DNA of 64,000 nt from Mycolicibacterium parafortuitum (GCF_002086815.1 NZ_MVID01000005.1:62001-126000), one strand, 5' to 3'; positions 8,551 to 17,766 are shown, counted from the stretch's first letter. Made by a program: numbers and translations. The notes: generated from the sequence alone by a model not told the origin.

Positions 8551-9162
8551 GTGCAATTGCTTCTGGTCCGACATGCGCTGCCGCTGCGGAGCGAGCCCGG
8601 ACAGGGTTCGGATCCCCGCTTGTCCCCCGAGGGGGTCGAGCAGGCGAAACGGCTGCCCGACGCGTTGTCCCGCTTCCCGATCACCCGGCTGGTGAGCAGC
8701 CCGCAGGTGCGGGCGATCGAGACCGGCAGGCCCGTCGCCGACAAGCTCGGGCTGAGCATCGACGTCGACGAGCGGCTCGCCGAGTACGACCGCGACCTGC
8801 CGCACTACATCCCGATCGAGCAGATCGCGAAGGAGAACCCGCAGGAGTTGCAGCGCCTCATCGACGGGCATCTGCCGAGCAGCGTCGACGAGGACGTGTT
8901 CAAGGAGCGCATCTGGGCCGGCATCACCGACATCGTCGACTCCGCGGACCGCGACGACACCGTGGCGATGTTCAGCCACGGCGGTGTGATCAACGTGCTG
9001 CTGCATCAGATCCTCGGCACCGAGCGGCTGCTGTCGTTCCAGGTCGACTACGCGTCGGTGACGCGACTGCTGGCGTCGTCGCGGACGGGGCGCCTCGGAG
9101 TGGCCGGGGTCAACGGCACCGAACACGTATGGGATCTCCTGCCGCGCAACCACAGGTGGTAG
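8551..9162 (+). CDS. Histidine phosphatase family protein (phosphoglycerate-mutase-like)
   Basis: 203 residues from GTG at 8551. The phosphohistidine motif LLLVRHALP lies at residues 4-12, an Arg in VSSPQVRAIET follows, and the second catalytic His is in MFSHGGVIN (~150). These define the histidine phosphatase (PGM) superfamily. Substrate is unknown. An upstream GTG gives no better start. It is followed after 10 bp by the APH-like gene, suggesting an operon. Confidence 0.85.
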   Translation: MQLLLVRHALPLRSEPGQGSDPRLSPEGVEQAKRLPDALSRFPITRLVSSPQVRAIETGRPVADKLGLSIDVDERLAEYDRDLPHYIPIEQIAKENPQELQRLIDGHLPSSVDEDVFKERIWAGITDIVDSADRDDTVAMFSHGGVINVLLHQILGTERLLSFQVDYASVTRLLASSRTGRLGVAGVNGTEHVWDLLPRNHRW

Positions 9163-9172
9163 ACAGAACGCC

Positions 9173-10195
9173 GTGACTGAGCTCGAAGGCCTCGATCTTG
9201 CCGCCCTGGACCGCCACCTCCGTGAGGTCGGAGTGCCCCGCAGCGGGGATCTGCGCGCCGAGCTCATCGCAGGTGGGCGCTCGAATCTGACCTTCCTGGT
9301 CGCCGACGACGCCTCCGAATGGGTGCTGCGCAGGCCGCCGCTGCACGGGCTGACCCCGTCGGCGCACGACATGGCCCGCGAGTACCGGGTGGTGGCCGCG
9401 CTGGCGGGCACCGCGGTGCCGGTGGCCCGCGCGGTGACGATGAGCAACGACGACTCCGTGCTCGGCGCCCCGTTCCAGATGGTCGAGTGGGTCCGCGGCC
9501 GGGTGGTACGCCACGCCCCGGAGTTGGCCGCGCTCGGCGACCAGAACACGATCAACGCCACCGTCGACGCGCTGATCCAGGTGCTGGCCGATCTGCACGA
9601 GGTGGATCCGGAGTCCGTCGGGCTGGGCGATTTCGGCAAGGCCGACGGCTACCTGGAGCGCCAGGTCCGGCGCTGGGGATCGCAGTGGGATCTGGTCAAG
9701 CGCGACGACGATCCGTCCGACGCCGACGTGCGGAAGCTGCACCAGCGGCTGGCCGAGTCCGTCCCCGCGCAGTCCCGTGCCGCGATCGTGCACGGCGACT
9801 ACCGCATCGACAACACGATCCTCGACGAACACGACCCGACGAAGGTCGCCGCGGTGCTGGACTGGGAGATGTCCACGCTCGGTGACCCGCTCAGCGACGC
9901 CGCGCTGATGTGCGTGTACCGGCTGCCGACGTTCAATGCCGTGCACGACGACGCGGCGTGGGCGTGTGACCTGATGCCGCCGACCGAGGACCTGGCACAG
10001 CGCTATGCGCTGGCCAGCGGTAAGCCGCTGGATCACTGGGACTTCTACATGGCGCTGGGCTACTTCAAGATCGCGATCATCGCGGCCGGCATCGCCTACC
10101 GGGCCCGGGTCGGCGGCGGGGTCGCCGACGGCACCGAGGATGTCGACCGGGCGGTGCGCCCGTTCATCGCGGCGGGGCTGGAAGCCCTATCCTGA
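9173..10195 (+). CDS. Phosphotransferase family protein (APH-like, ACAD10/FadE36 type)
   Basis: 340 residues. Kinase-like core motifs: IAGGRSNLTFLV (nucleotide loop, ~30-41), Brenner motif IVHGDYRIDNTILD (~205-218, catalytic Asp) and DWEMSTLGDPLSD (metal Asp). It closely follows the ACAD10 N-terminal-domain type found next to acyl-CoA dehydrogenases, which phosphorylates hydroxy-acyl groups in described homologues. The Rv3761c homologue was historically misnamed fadE36. It sits in a same-strand run with the histidine phosphatase. Confidence 0.85.
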   Translation: MTELEGLDLAALDRHLREVGVPRSGDLRAELIAGGRSNLTFLVADDASEWVLRRPPLHGLTPSAHDMAREYRVVAALAGTAVPVARAVTMSNDDSVLGAPFQMVEWVRGRVVRHAPELAALGDQNTINATVDALIQVLADLHEVDPESVGLGDFGKADGYLERQVRRWGSQWDLVKRDDDPSDADVRKLHQRLAESVPAQSRAAIVHGDYRIDNTILDEHDPTKVAAVLDWEMSTLGDPLSDAALMCVYRLPTFNAVHDDAAWACDLMPPTEDLAQRYALASGKPLDHWDFYMALGYFKIAIIAAGIAYRARVGGGVADGTEDVDRAVRPFIAAGLEALS

Positions 10196-10295
10196 TTCGG
10201 TAGGTTTCACCGCAGGTCGTCGGTGGGTAGAAGGACGCGTGCCTTCCACCCGCCCCACCCGCTTGCTCCCTCGGATCGGAAAGAGACGACCTGCC

Positions 10296-11147
10296 GTGGA
10301 CACCGCCACCCACGACGCATCCCCCCGCGACGTTTTCAAACGCGATGTCGGCGCCGAACTCGACATCGAGATCACCGATCCGACCACACTCGAGTTCCAG
10401 ATCGCCGTCGCGCCGCAGCCCGGCGCCGAGGTGTCCGAATCGCTGTCGTTCGTGTTCAACGGCAAGGAGATTCCGCTCAGCGAGATTCAGGAGATCAGCG
10501 GTGAGCACGGCAACCGGATCCACAAACTCGAAGCGCCCGTCGGGAACCTGAAGGTCAGCTACTCCGCGACGGTCCTCGGGCACGCCGATCCGCCGCCGGT
10601 GCGCGAGTTGGACCTGTCCACCTATCTGCGGCCCAGCCGGTACGCCGAGGCGGACAAGTTCTTCGGCTTCGCGGGCACCGAGTTCGGGGACATCGCCGAC
10701 TCGGCGACGATCCTGGAGAAGATCGCGGCCTGGGTCGGGTCGCGGCTGAACTACGTTCCCGGCTCCAGCGATCCGATCGACGGTGCCGCCGACACCCTGC
10801 TGGCCGGCTCCGGCGTGTGCCGCGACTACGCGCACCTGGTCATCGCACTGCTGAGGGCGGTCAACGTGCCCGCCCGACTGGTCTCGGTGTACGCGCCGGG
10901 CTGCCAGCCGATGGACTTCCACGCCGTCGCGGAGGCCTACGTCGACGGACAGTGGCGGGTCGTGGACGCGACGCTGCTGGCGCCGCGACAGTCCTTGGTG
11001 CGCATCGCCACCGGCCGCGACGCAGCCGACACCGCGTGGCTGGACAACCACAAGGGCCAGATCACGGTCAACAACATGGAGGTGTTCGCGACCGTCGACG
11101 GGGACCTGCCCAGGGATTCGGTCGATCAGCTCGTCTCGATCAGGTGA
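10296..11147 (+). CDS. Transglutaminase-like domain protein
   Basis: 283 residues from GTG at 10296 (AAAGAGA lies upstream as a weak RBS). The C-terminal half has the papain-like transglutaminase triad: Cys in GSGVCRDYAHL (~177), His in MDFHAVAEAYV (~212) and Asp in WRVVDAT (~226). The N-terminal ~130 residues form a beta-rich accessory domain typical of bacterial protease-like transglutaminases. No signal peptide is visible. The activity (protease, deamidase or crosslinking) is not known. Its last 8 bases overlap the convergent LapA-like gene. Confidence 0.8.
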   Translation: MDTATHDASPRDVFKRDVGAELDIEITDPTTLEFQIAVAPQPGAEVSESLSFVFNGKEIPLSEIQEISGEHGNRIHKLEAPVGNLKVSYSATVLGHADPPPVRELDLSTYLRPSRYAEADKFFGFAGTEFGDIADSATILEKIAAWVGSRLNYVPGSSDPIDGAADTLLAGSGVCRDYAHLVIALLRAVNVPARLVSVYAPGCQPMDFHAVAEAYVDGQWRVVDATLLAPRQSLVRIATGRDAADTAWLDNHKGQITVNNMEVFATVDGDLPRDSVDQLVSIR

Positions 11148-11502
11148 CCGGCGGCAGCCCCGCCTTGAGGTTCTTCTTGGCCGCGCGCCGCAGCTGGAAG
11201 ATCCGCACCGCGCCCACCGCGAACGTGAGCAGACCGCCGGCGACGGCCGCGAACAGAATGCTCACCCCCAGCGGCAGTGTCCACTCCCAGGCCAGGAAGT
11301 GCAGCGGGGTGGACTCGGTGTTCTGCGCGATGAAGATCAGCAGCACGATCAGGACGAGGAACCCGAACGCCAGCGAGCCCCACATCGCGGCGGCCTTGGT
11401 GAACTTCACCGCCGACTGCGGAGGTGGCACCGATCCCGACTGCGGATGCGGCGGCGCATCGAAGGCAGGCGGGTCGGACGATGCGAACGGATCGCTGGTC
11501 AT
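11140..11502 (-). CDS. LapA-domain (DUF1049) membrane protein
   Basis: 120 residues from ATG at 11502. An N-terminal Pro/Ser-rich cytoplasmic tail (~35 residues) is followed by two transmembrane helices (AAAMWGSLAFGFLVLIVLLI, then LPLGVSILFAAVAGGLLTF). Between them is the LapA-type IAQNTESTPLHFLAWEWTLPLG segment and at the end a basic tail RRAAKKNLK. It corresponds to the small membrane protein beside proX in other mycobacteria (Rv3760-like). Function is unknown. Confidence 0.75.
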   Translation of the reverse strand: MTSDPFASSDPPAFDAPPHPQSGSVPPPQSAVKFTKAAAMWGSLAFGFLVLIVLLIFIAQNTESTPLHFLAWEWTLPLGVSILFAAVAGGLLTFAVGAVRIFQLRRAAKKNLKAGLPPVT

Positions 11503-11533
11503 GGGTCCATCTTTGCCCTTTCGCTCTTTGAAT

Positions 11534-11582
11534 GAAACCACTTCGCAGGTGTCGTAAGGTCTGCGAAACCACTTCTCGCAGG
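11534..11582. promoter_or_regulatory. Direct and inverted repeats in the lapA-like/proX divergent gap
   Basis: GAAACCACTTCGCAGG (11534-11549) is repeated as GAAACCACTTCTCGCAGG (11565-11582), about three helical turns apart. Nested in it is the inverted repeat TTCGCAG-N12-CTGCGAA (11542-11567). It lies 26 bp upstream of proX and is a likely regulator-binding site for the osmoprotectant operon. The binding protein is unknown. Confidence 0.45.
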
Positions 11583-11608
11583 CGCAGCGAGATGGAAAGG
11601 ACGTCCGG

Positions 11609-12559
11609 ATGAACCGCACCCGACGCACCAAACCCGCTTTCGTCCCGGTGGTCATGGCCCTGATCGCTGTTCTGCTCGCCGGTTGCGGCAGCTCCAATCC
11701 GCTCGGCGGTGGGGAGATCTCCGGCGATCTGAAGACCATCAAGGTCGGCTCGGCGGACTTCACCGAATCGAAGATCATCGCCGAGATCTATGCGCAGGCG
11801 CTGGAGGCCAACGGCTTCACCGTCGGCCGTCAGTTCGGCATCGGCAGCCGGGAGACCTACATCCCGGCCGTGCAGGATCATTCGATCGATCTGATCCCCG
11901 AGTACACCGGGAACCTGCTGCAGTACTTCGATCCCGAGAGTCCCGCGACCACACCGGACGAGGTGCTGCTCGCCTTGTTCAAGGCCCTTCCCGGGGACCT
12001 GTCGATCCTGTATCCGTCTCCGGCGGAGGACAAGGACACCCTCGCGGTCAGTGAGGAGATCGCGCAGCAGTGGAACCTGACCTCGATCGCCGACCTGGCC
12101 ACCCGCTCGCCCGAGGTGAAAGTCGGTGGGCCGTCGGAGTTCCAGACCCGCCAGACCGGGCTGGTCGGCCTCAAGGCCAAGTACGGGCTGGACATCGCAC
12201 CGGCGAACTTCATCGCGATCAGCGACGGCGGCGGCCCCGCCACCGTCGCGGCGCTGAAGGACGGAACCGTCACGGCCGCCAATATCTTCAGCACGTCCCC
12301 GGCGATCGAGCAGAGCAACCTGGTGGTGCTGGAGGACCCGGAGAACGTGTTCCTGGCCGCCAACGTGGTCCCGCTGGTCGCATCCCAGAAGATGTCGGAC
12401 GAACTGAAGACGGTGCTCGATGCCGTCAGCGCGAAACTCACCACCGAGGCGCTGATCGAACTGAACACCTCGGTGGAGGGCAACCGGGGTGTCGATCCCG
12501 ACGAGGCCGCACAGAAGTGGGTGGCCGACAACGGCTTCGACCAACCGATCGGGAAGTAG
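11609..12559 (+). CDS. proX: Osmoprotectant ABC transporter substrate-binding lipoprotein ProX
   Basis: 316 residues. Signal peptide with lipobox LLAGCG (Cys ~residue 29) predicts anchoring outside the cytoplasmic membrane. The mature part is an OpuAC/ProX type II binding protein with KVGSADFTESKIIAEIYAQALE near the start and IPEYTGNLLQYF (~100), the region lining the quaternary-amine pocket in OpuC-type proteins. It delivers glycine betaine, choline or related solutes to ProVWZ. First gene of a four-gene run, with 12 bp to proV. An RBS (GGAAAGGA) lies 8-15 bp before the ATG. Confidence 0.92.
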   Translation: MNRTRRTKPAFVPVVMALIAVLLAGCGSSNPLGGGEISGDLKTIKVGSADFTESKIIAEIYAQALEANGFTVGRQFGIGSRETYIPAVQDHSIDLIPEYTGNLLQYFDPESPATTPDEVLLALFKALPGDLSILYPSPAEDKDTLAVSEEIAQQWNLTSIADLATRSPEVKVGGPSEFQTRQTGLVGLKAKYGLDIAPANFIAISDGGGPATVAALKDGTVTAANIFSTSPAIEQSNLVVLEDPENVFLAANVVPLVASQKMSDELKTVLDAVSAKLTTEALIELNTSVEGNRGVDPDEAAQKWVADNGFDQPIGK

Positions 12560-12571
12560 GGGGAGCCTCCG

Positions 12572-13681
12572 GTGATCGAATTCCAGAACATCACCAAGAA
12601 GTATCCGGACGGCACCGTCGCGGTCGACGATCTGACGCTCGAGGTCCCCGAAGGCACCCTCACAGTCTTCGTGGGACCGTCGGGCTGCGGCAAGACGACG
12701 TCGATGCGGATGATCAACCGGATGATCGAACCGACGTCGGGCACGCTCACCGTCGACGGCAAGGACGTCAGCACCGTCGACGCGGTGAAGTTGCGGCTCG
12801 GGATCGGGTACGTGATCCAGAGCGCGGGGCTGATGCCGCACCTGCGGGTCGTCGACAACGTCGCCACCGTCCCGGTGCTGCGCGGTGAATCACGGCGCAG
12901 TGCACGCAAAGCCGCGTTGGGTGTGCTGGAACGGGTCGGACTCGATCCGCGGCTGGCCGACCGCTATCCGGCGCAGCTGTCGGGGGGCCAGCAGCAGCGT
13001 GTCGGGGTGGCCCGCGCGCTGGCCGCCGACCCGCCGATCCTGTTGATGGACGAGCCGTTCAGCGCCGTCGACCCCGTGGTTCGCGAGGATCTGCAGACCG
13101 AAATCCTGCGTCTGCAAAGCGAATTGCGCAAGACGATCGTGTTCGTCACCCACGACATCGACGAGGCGGTCAAGCTCGGCGAGAAGGTCGCGGTGTTCGG
13201 CCGCGGCGGGGTGCTGCAGCAGTACGACGCCCCGGCCCGGCTGCTGTCCAACCCCGCCAACGACGCGGTCGCGGGCTTCGTCGGCGCCGACCGGGGCTAC
13301 CGGGGACTGCAGTTCTTCCACGCCAGCGGCCTTCCGCTGCACGAGGTCCGCCATGTCGCGGAGGCCGAGATCGACACGCTGACAATGAGTCCCGGTGACT
13401 GGGTGCTGGTGACCAAACCCGACGGCAGCCCGTACGCGTGGATCGATACCGAGGGTGTGCAACTGCACCGTAACGGAAGTTCGTTGTACGACAGCACGAT
13501 CGCCGGCGGATCGCTGTTCCGGCCGGACGGGACGCTGCGGCAGGCGCTGGACGCGGCGCTGTCGTCGCCGGCCGGGGTCGGTGTCGCGGTGGACGGTGAC
13601 GGTCAGGTGATCGGCGGGGTCAAGGCCGACGACGTGCTGGCCGCGCTGGAGGCGCAGCGCAGCGCAAGGCACGGGGCGTAG
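12572..13681 (+). CDS. proV: Osmoprotectant ABC transporter ATP-binding protein ProV
   Basis: 369 residues from GTG at 12572. Walker A GPSGCGKTT (~36-44), Q-loop IQSAG, signature LSGGQQQRVGVA (~135), Walker B ILLMDEPF and the switch His in VTHD identify the ATPase. Residues ~250-369 form a C-terminal regulatory region ending VGVAVDGDGQVIGGVKADDVL, which resembles a single CBS half-pair, the element that senses ionic strength in OpuA/OpuC. It energises uptake through ProW and ProZ. Confidence 0.93.
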   Translation: MIEFQNITKKYPDGTVAVDDLTLEVPEGTLTVFVGPSGCGKTTSMRMINRMIEPTSGTLTVDGKDVSTVDAVKLRLGIGYVIQSAGLMPHLRVVDNVATVPVLRGESRRSARKAALGVLERVGLDPRLADRYPAQLSGGQQQRVGVARALAADPPILLMDEPFSAVDPVVREDLQTEILRLQSELRKTIVFVTHDIDEAVKLGEKVAVFGRGGVLQQYDAPARLLSNPANDAVAGFVGADRGYRGLQFFHASGLPLHEVRHVAEAEIDTLTMSPGDWVLVTKPDGSPYAWIDTEGVQLHRNGSSLYDSTIAGGSLFRPDGTLRQALDAALSSPAGVGVAVDGDGQVIGGVKADDVLAALEAQRSARHGA

Positions 13682-13683
13682 CG

Positions 13684-14358
13684 ATGCGCTACCTGTTCAC
13701 CCACCTCGACACCCTGTGGGACCTGACGGTGATCCATCTGCGGTTGTCGCTGATCCCGATCGTGCTCGGGCTGCTGATCGCGGTGCCGCTCGGCGCGCTG
13801 GTCCAGCGCACCACGGTGTTGCGCCGCCTGACCACCGTCACCGCGAGCATCATCTTCACGATCCCGTCGCTGGCGCTGTTCGTGGTGCTGCCGCTGATCA
13901 TCCCGACCCGGATCCTCGACGAGGCCAACGTGATCGTCGCGCTGACGCTGTACACGGTCGCACTGTTGGTGCGGGCGGTGCCCGAGGCGCTGGACGCGGT
14001 GTCGCCGGCGGTGCTCGACGCGGCCACCGCCGTCGGCTACAAACCGCTCACCCGGATGCTGAAGATCGAACTGCCGCTTGCCCTTCCGGTGCTCATCGCG
14101 AGCCTGCGGGTGGTCGCGGTGACCAACATCTCGATGGTCGCGGTCGGCTCGGTGATCGGCATCGGCGGGCTCGGCACCTGGTTCACCGAGGGCTATCAGG
14201 CCAACAAGAGCGACCAGATCATCGCCGGCATCGTCGCGATCTTCGTGCTGGCGATCGTGGTCGACACCCTGATCATGCTGCTCGGCAGGGTCCTGACGCC
14301 GTGGATAAGAGCCCAGCCCCGGGCGACCCGGAAGCAGAAGGCGGGGGCTGCGGCATGA
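13684..14358 (+). CDS. proW: Osmoprotectant ABC transporter permease ProW
   Basis: 224 residues, about five or six membrane helices. It has the BPD-transport coupling region AATAVGYKPLTRMLKIELPLALPVLIAS (EAA-type loop, residues ~118-145). Start 2 bp after proV, and its stop overlaps the proZ ATG (ATGA). It forms the membrane channel with ProZ. Confidence 0.92.
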   Translation: MRYLFTHLDTLWDLTVIHLRLSLIPIVLGLLIAVPLGALVQRTTVLRRLTTVTASIIFTIPSLALFVVLPLIIPTRILDEANVIVALTLYTVALLVRAVPEALDAVSPAVLDAATAVGYKPLTRMLKIELPLALPVLIASLRVVAVTNISMVAVGSVIGIGGLGTWFTEGYQANKSDQIIAGIVAIFVLAIVVDTLIMLLGRVLTPWIRAQPRATRKQKAGAAA

Positions 14359-15137
14359 ACTTCCTGCAGGAGGCGTTGTCCTTCATCTTCACCGCGGCCA
14401 ACTGGGGCGGGCCCGCCGGGCTGACCGCACGCATCCTTGAACACCTTCAGTACACCGCGATCGCGGTGTTCTTCTCGGCGCTGATCGCGGTGCCGCTGGG
14501 CATGGTGATCGGGCACACTGGCCGCGGCACCTTCCTGGTCGTCACCGGTGTCAACGCGCTGCGAGCCCTGCCGACCCTCGGCGTGCTGCTGCTCGGGGTG
14601 CTGCTGTGGGGGCTGGGGCTGGTCCCGCCCACGGTCGCGCTGATGTTGTTGGGTATCCCGCCGCTGCTGGCCGGCACCTACTCGGGCATCGCGAACGTGG
14701 ACCGCACGGTGGTCGACGCGGCCAGGTCGATGGGCATGACGGAGACCCGGATCCTGCTGCGGGTGGAGACCCCGAACGCGATGCCGTTGATCCTCGGCGG
14801 GCTGCGGACCGCCACCCTGCAGATCGTCGCGACCGCGACCGTCGCCGCGTACGCGAGCCTGGGCGGGCTGGGCCGCTACCTGATCGACGGCATCAAGGTG
14901 CGCGAGTTCTATCTGGCGCTCGTCGGCGCGCTGATGGTCACCGCGCTGGCCCTGATCCTCGACGCGCTGCTCGCGTTCGCGGTCTGGGCGTCGGTGCCCG
15001 GCACCGGCCGGCTGAGCCGTGGCCGCACGCTGCCGCAACCGTTCCTCGACGACGAGGTGGCACTGGAATCTGCTTCGCCGGGCCGTACGCGGTCCGTTCA
15101 CGGCCGGGCTGGACCGTCGCCTACGGTAGAGGCATGA
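14355..15137 (+). CDS. proZ: Osmoprotectant ABC transporter permease ProZ
   Basis: 260 residues from ATG at 14355, overlapping proW by 4 bases. Six predicted membrane helices and the coupling loop DAARSMGMTETRILLRVETPNAMPL (~residues 118-142) match the second OpuC-type permease. The last ~35 residues are a hydrophilic tail not needed for the fold. Its stop overlaps the start of the next gene (ATGA at 15134-15137), so that gene is translationally coupled to the transporter. Confidence 0.92.
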   Translation: MNFLQEALSFIFTAANWGGPAGLTARILEHLQYTAIAVFFSALIAVPLGMVIGHTGRGTFLVVTGVNALRALPTLGVLLLGVLLWGLGLVPPTVALMLLGIPPLLAGTYSGIANVDRTVVDAARSMGMTETRILLRVETPNAMPLILGGLRTATLQIVATATVAAYASLGGLGRYLIDGIKVREFYLALVGALMVTALALILDALLAFAVWASVPGTGRLSRGRTLPQPFLDDEVALESASPGRTRSVHGRAGPSPTVEA

Positions 15138-15730
15138 GTGAAGCCGATCGCTCGGAGGCGAACACCTGGCCCGCGGTCCTGACGTGGCGTGCGCATGACG
15201 AACCCCGGATGGAGTCGGTCCGGGTGCAGATGTCCGGCAAACGCATCAAGGCCTACGGCCGCGTCGTGGCGGCCGCCACATCGGCGCATCCTGCGTTCAG
15301 CGCGTCCTACGACCTGGTCACCGACGAACTCGGCGGGACCAAACGGCTGTCGCTGACCGTCACGCTGGCCGAACGGGAGCGTCAGCTCTCGATCGCGCGT
15401 GATGAGGAGAACATGTGGCTGGTACAGGAGCATTCCGGGCAGACCAGCCGGTCGGCCTTCGACGGTGCGCTCGACGTCGACATGGTGTTCAGCCCGTTCT
15501 TCAACGCGTTGCCGATCCGCAGGCTGGGGGTGCTGCCGGGCAGTGGAGAGTCCGCCGTCGTCCCGGTGGTCTATGTGCGGGTGCCCGACCTGTCGGTGGT
15601 GGTCGAGACGATCAGCTATGACGCGACCGACACCGGAATCAAACTGAAGTCGCCGGTCGCCGACACCACGATCACCGTCGACGACGACGGTTTCATCCTC
15701 GACTATCCAGGGTTGGCAGAGCGGCTCTGA
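15134..15730 (+). CDS. Putative glycolipid-binding family protein (DUF1089-like)
   Basis: 198 residues from ATG at 15134. It is all-beta in pattern, starting [17 protein letters not shown] and continuing with [21 protein letters not shown]. The end is [16 protein letters not shown], which matches the putative glycolipid-binding family seen in actinobacteria. No signal peptide. It overlaps proZ by 4 bases, consistent with the M. tuberculosis gene between proZ and tyrA. The last 38 bases overlap tyrA on the other strand. Function is not established. Confidence 0.65.
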   Translation: MSEADRSEANTWPAVLTWRAHDEPRMESVRVQMSGKRIKAYGRVVAAATSAHPAFSASYDLVTDELGGTKRLSLTVTLAERERQLSIARDEENMWLVQEHSGQTSRSAFDGALDVDMVFSPFFNALPIRRLGVLPGSGESAVVPVVYVRVPDLSVVVETISYDATDTGIKLKSPVADTTITVDDDGFILDYPGLAERL

Positions 15731-16652
15731 TCACCCCGCCGGCGCGCCCGGCCGCGGCGAGTTCGTCGCGCCAGCCGTCGGATCCGATCACCACCGTCAC
15801 GATCTGCGGGCGGGTGAACGTGTCGTAGCGGATCCGGGCGGCGTGCCCGATCTCGACCAGATCGGCCACCGACTGGTGGCCGGCGAGATGGTTGCGGGCG
15901 TCGATCAGCAGCCGCAGCGTCTGGTCGAGCACCGGCAGCAGCTGGTCGGCGTTCGCCTCGCACATGGCCCGGACCAGGTCGGGTGCGGTGCCCGCGACCC
16001 GGGTGCCGTCCCGGAACGACCCGGCGGCCAACGCGTACGCCAGCGGCACCTCCCCGGCGGTGGCGGCGAGCGCCTCGGCGAGCAGGTGCGGCAGATGCGA
16101 GATAGTCGCGGCCGCGATGTCGTGCTCATCGGAGCGGGCCGGCACCACGAACGCGCGGCAGTCCAGCGCCAGGTGCATCACGGTCGCCCAGATGCCGGGA
16201 TCGACATGGTCGTCGACGCTGAGCACCCACGGCGTGTCCGCGAACAGGTCCGCATCACCGGCGGCCCAACCCGAGTACGCGGTTCCGGTCATCGGGTGGC
16301 CGCCGACGAACCGGTCGAGCAGCCCGGCCTCGTCGACCTCGCGCAGCACGGCACCCTTGACGCTGGTCACGTCGGTCAGCGCACAGTTCGGGGCGGTGTC
16401 GCGGACGTGGCGCAGCATCAGCGGCAGCGCGGGCATCGGTACGGCCAGCACGATCAACGCGTCGACGGCTGCCGCGCGCGACAGTGCCTCGCCGAGATCG
16501 GTGGTCGCGTCGAATCCGTCGCGGCGGGCGGCGTCGACGCCGTCGACCGAACGGTTGTAGCCGAAGACCTCTCGGCCGGCCGCCTTGGCGGCCCGCATCA
16601 GTGACCCGCCGATCAGGCCGAGGCCGATCACGCACACCGGTGTCTTCGCCAC
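15693..16652 (-). CDS. tyrA: Prephenate dehydrogenase TyrA
   Basis: 319 residues. An N-terminal NAD(P) Rossmann motif [19 protein letters not shown] is followed by YNRS (~33). Then comes the TyrA catalytic region: [11 protein letters not shown] (~118), [13 protein letters not shown] with catalytic His (~145), and [12 protein letters not shown] (~200). It oxidatively decarboxylates prephenate to 4-hydroxyphenylpyruvate for tyrosine synthesis. No ACT domain is evident at the C-terminus. It is divergent from the TadA-associated gene, 58 bp apart. Confidence 0.92.
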   Translation of the reverse strand: MAKTPVCVIGLGLIGGSLMRAAKAAGREVFGYNRSVDGVDAARRDGFDATTDLGEALSRAAAVDALIVLAVPMPALPLMLRHVRDTAPNCALTDVTSVKGAVLREVDEAGLLDRFVGGHPMTGTAYSGWAAGDADLFADTPWVLSVDDHVDPGIWATVMHLALDCRAFVVPARSDEHDIAAATISHLPHLLAEALAATAGEVPLAYALAAGSFRDGTRVAGTAPDLVRAMCEANADQLLPVLDQTLRLLIDARNHLAGHQSVADLVEIGHAARIRYDTFTRPQIVTVVIGSDGWRDELAAAGRAGGVIRAALPTLDSRG

Positions 16653-16710
16653 CCGCCCAGGGTACGGACCCGCTGGTCAAGGCACTTGCTGGGGACTACC
16701 GTTAGCTCCC

Positions 16711-17235
16711 ATGGGAGCGCAGAGTGCACAGAAGCAGGAGCGGGCGACCGACGTCCCGGACGGCTTCGGCGTGGCGGTCGTCCGGGAGGACGGCAAGTGG
16801 CGATGCACAGCGATGCGGAAGTCCGCATTGACCAGCCTGACCGACGCCGAGACCGAACTGCGTGAGTTACGCAGTGCTGGAGCGGTTTTCGGCATTCTCG
16901 ACGTCGACGACGAGTTCTTCGTGATCGTACGGCCCGCACCGTCGGGGACGCGGCTGCTGCTCTCGGATGCCACCGCGGCGCTGGACTACGACCTCGCGGC
17001 GGAGGTGCTGGAGAAGCTCGACGCCGACATCGACGACGACGAACTCGAGCGGTGTGACCCGTTCGAGGAGGGCGACCTCGGGGTGCTCGCCGACATCGGC
17101 CTGCCCGAGGCGGTGCTCGGGGTGATCCTCGACGAGAGCGACGACCTGTACGCCGACGAGCAGGTGGACCGGATCGCGCGGGAGATGGGCTTCACTGACG
17201 AGCTGTCGGCGGTCCTCAAGCGTCTTGGCCGGTGA
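16711..17235 (+). CDS. tRNA adenosine deaminase-associated protein
   Basis: 174 residues from ATG at 16711. This acidic alpha/beta protein (VPDGFGVAVVREDGKWRCTAM at the start, repeated Asp/Glu such as DADIDDDELERCDPFEEGDLG) is found immediately upstream of tadA in actinobacteria and is named for that linkage. Its biochemical role is unknown. It overlaps the tadA start by 11 bases, so the pair is translationally coupled. Confidence 0.85.
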   Translation: MGAQSAQKQERATDVPDGFGVAVVREDGKWRCTAMRKSALTSLTDAETELRELRSAGAVFGILDVDDEFFVIVRPAPSGTRLLLSDATAALDYDLAAEVLEKLDADIDDDELERCDPFEEGDLGVLADIGLPEAVLGVILDESDDLYADEQVDRIAREMGFTDELSAVLKRLGR

Positions 17236-17686
17236 TCCGCGCGACGAGGCGCTGATCCGGGCGGCACTGGCTGCCGCGCGTGAGGCCGGACCGCGGGACG
17301 TCCCGATCGGTGCGGTGGTGATCGGCGCCGACGGCACGGAGTTGGCGCGCGCGGCCAACGCCCGCGAGGCGCTCGGCGACCCGACCGCGCACGCCGAGAT
17401 CCTGGCGTTGCGGGCGGCGGCGCTGGTCAACGGTGACGGCTGGCGGCTGGAGGGCGCGACGCTGGCGGTGACGGTCGAGCCGTGCACGATGTGCGCCGGC
17501 GCGCTGGTGATGGCCCGGGTGGCGCGGGTGGTGTTCGGGGCCTGGGAACCGAAGACCGGCGCGGTCGGCTCGCTGTGGGACGTGGTGCGCGACCGGCGCC
17601 TGACGCACCGCCCGCAGGTGCGTGGGGGAGTGCTGGAGGCCGACTGCGCCGCCCCGCTGGAGGAGTTCTTCGCCCGCCACCGCTGA
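17225..17686 (+). CDS. tadA: tRNA-specific adenosine deaminase TadA
   Basis: 153 residues from TTG at 17225. The zinc/catalytic motif is HAEILAL (HAE, ~residues 57-63), and the PC-x2-C motif is VEPCTMCAGAL (~83-93). This is the CDA-fold deaminase that converts A34 to inosine in tRNA-Arg(ACG), encoded at 3709-3781. The overlap with the upstream gene and the lack of an ATG/GTG in frame support the TTG start. A guanine/cytosine deaminase role is less likely because of the partner gene. Confidence 0.9.
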   Translation: MAGDPRDEALIRAALAAAREAGPRDVPIGAVVIGADGTELARAANAREALGDPTAHAEILALRAAALVNGDGWRLEGATLAVTVEPCTMCAGALVMARVARVVFGAWEPKTGAVGSLWDVVRDRRLTHRPQVRGGVLEADCAAPLEEFFARHR

Positions 17687-17702
17687 CCCCCTTCCTTTTC
17701 CC

Positions 17703-17766
17703 CGCGAGCGTGCGTGTCTGCGCGCGACACGCCGGGCAGAGACCGCAGTTGGCGCACGCTCGGCGC
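17703..17766. repeat. Imperfect palindrome downstream of tadA (dispersed family, copy C)
   Basis: GCGAGCGTGCG near 17704-17714 pairs with CGCACGCTCGG near 17753-17763, with an inner CGCGACACGCC shared with the elements at 7688 and 50185. It starts 17 bp after the tadA stop and probably acts as a terminator separating tadA from the tRNA-Ser gene. Confidence 0.5.
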
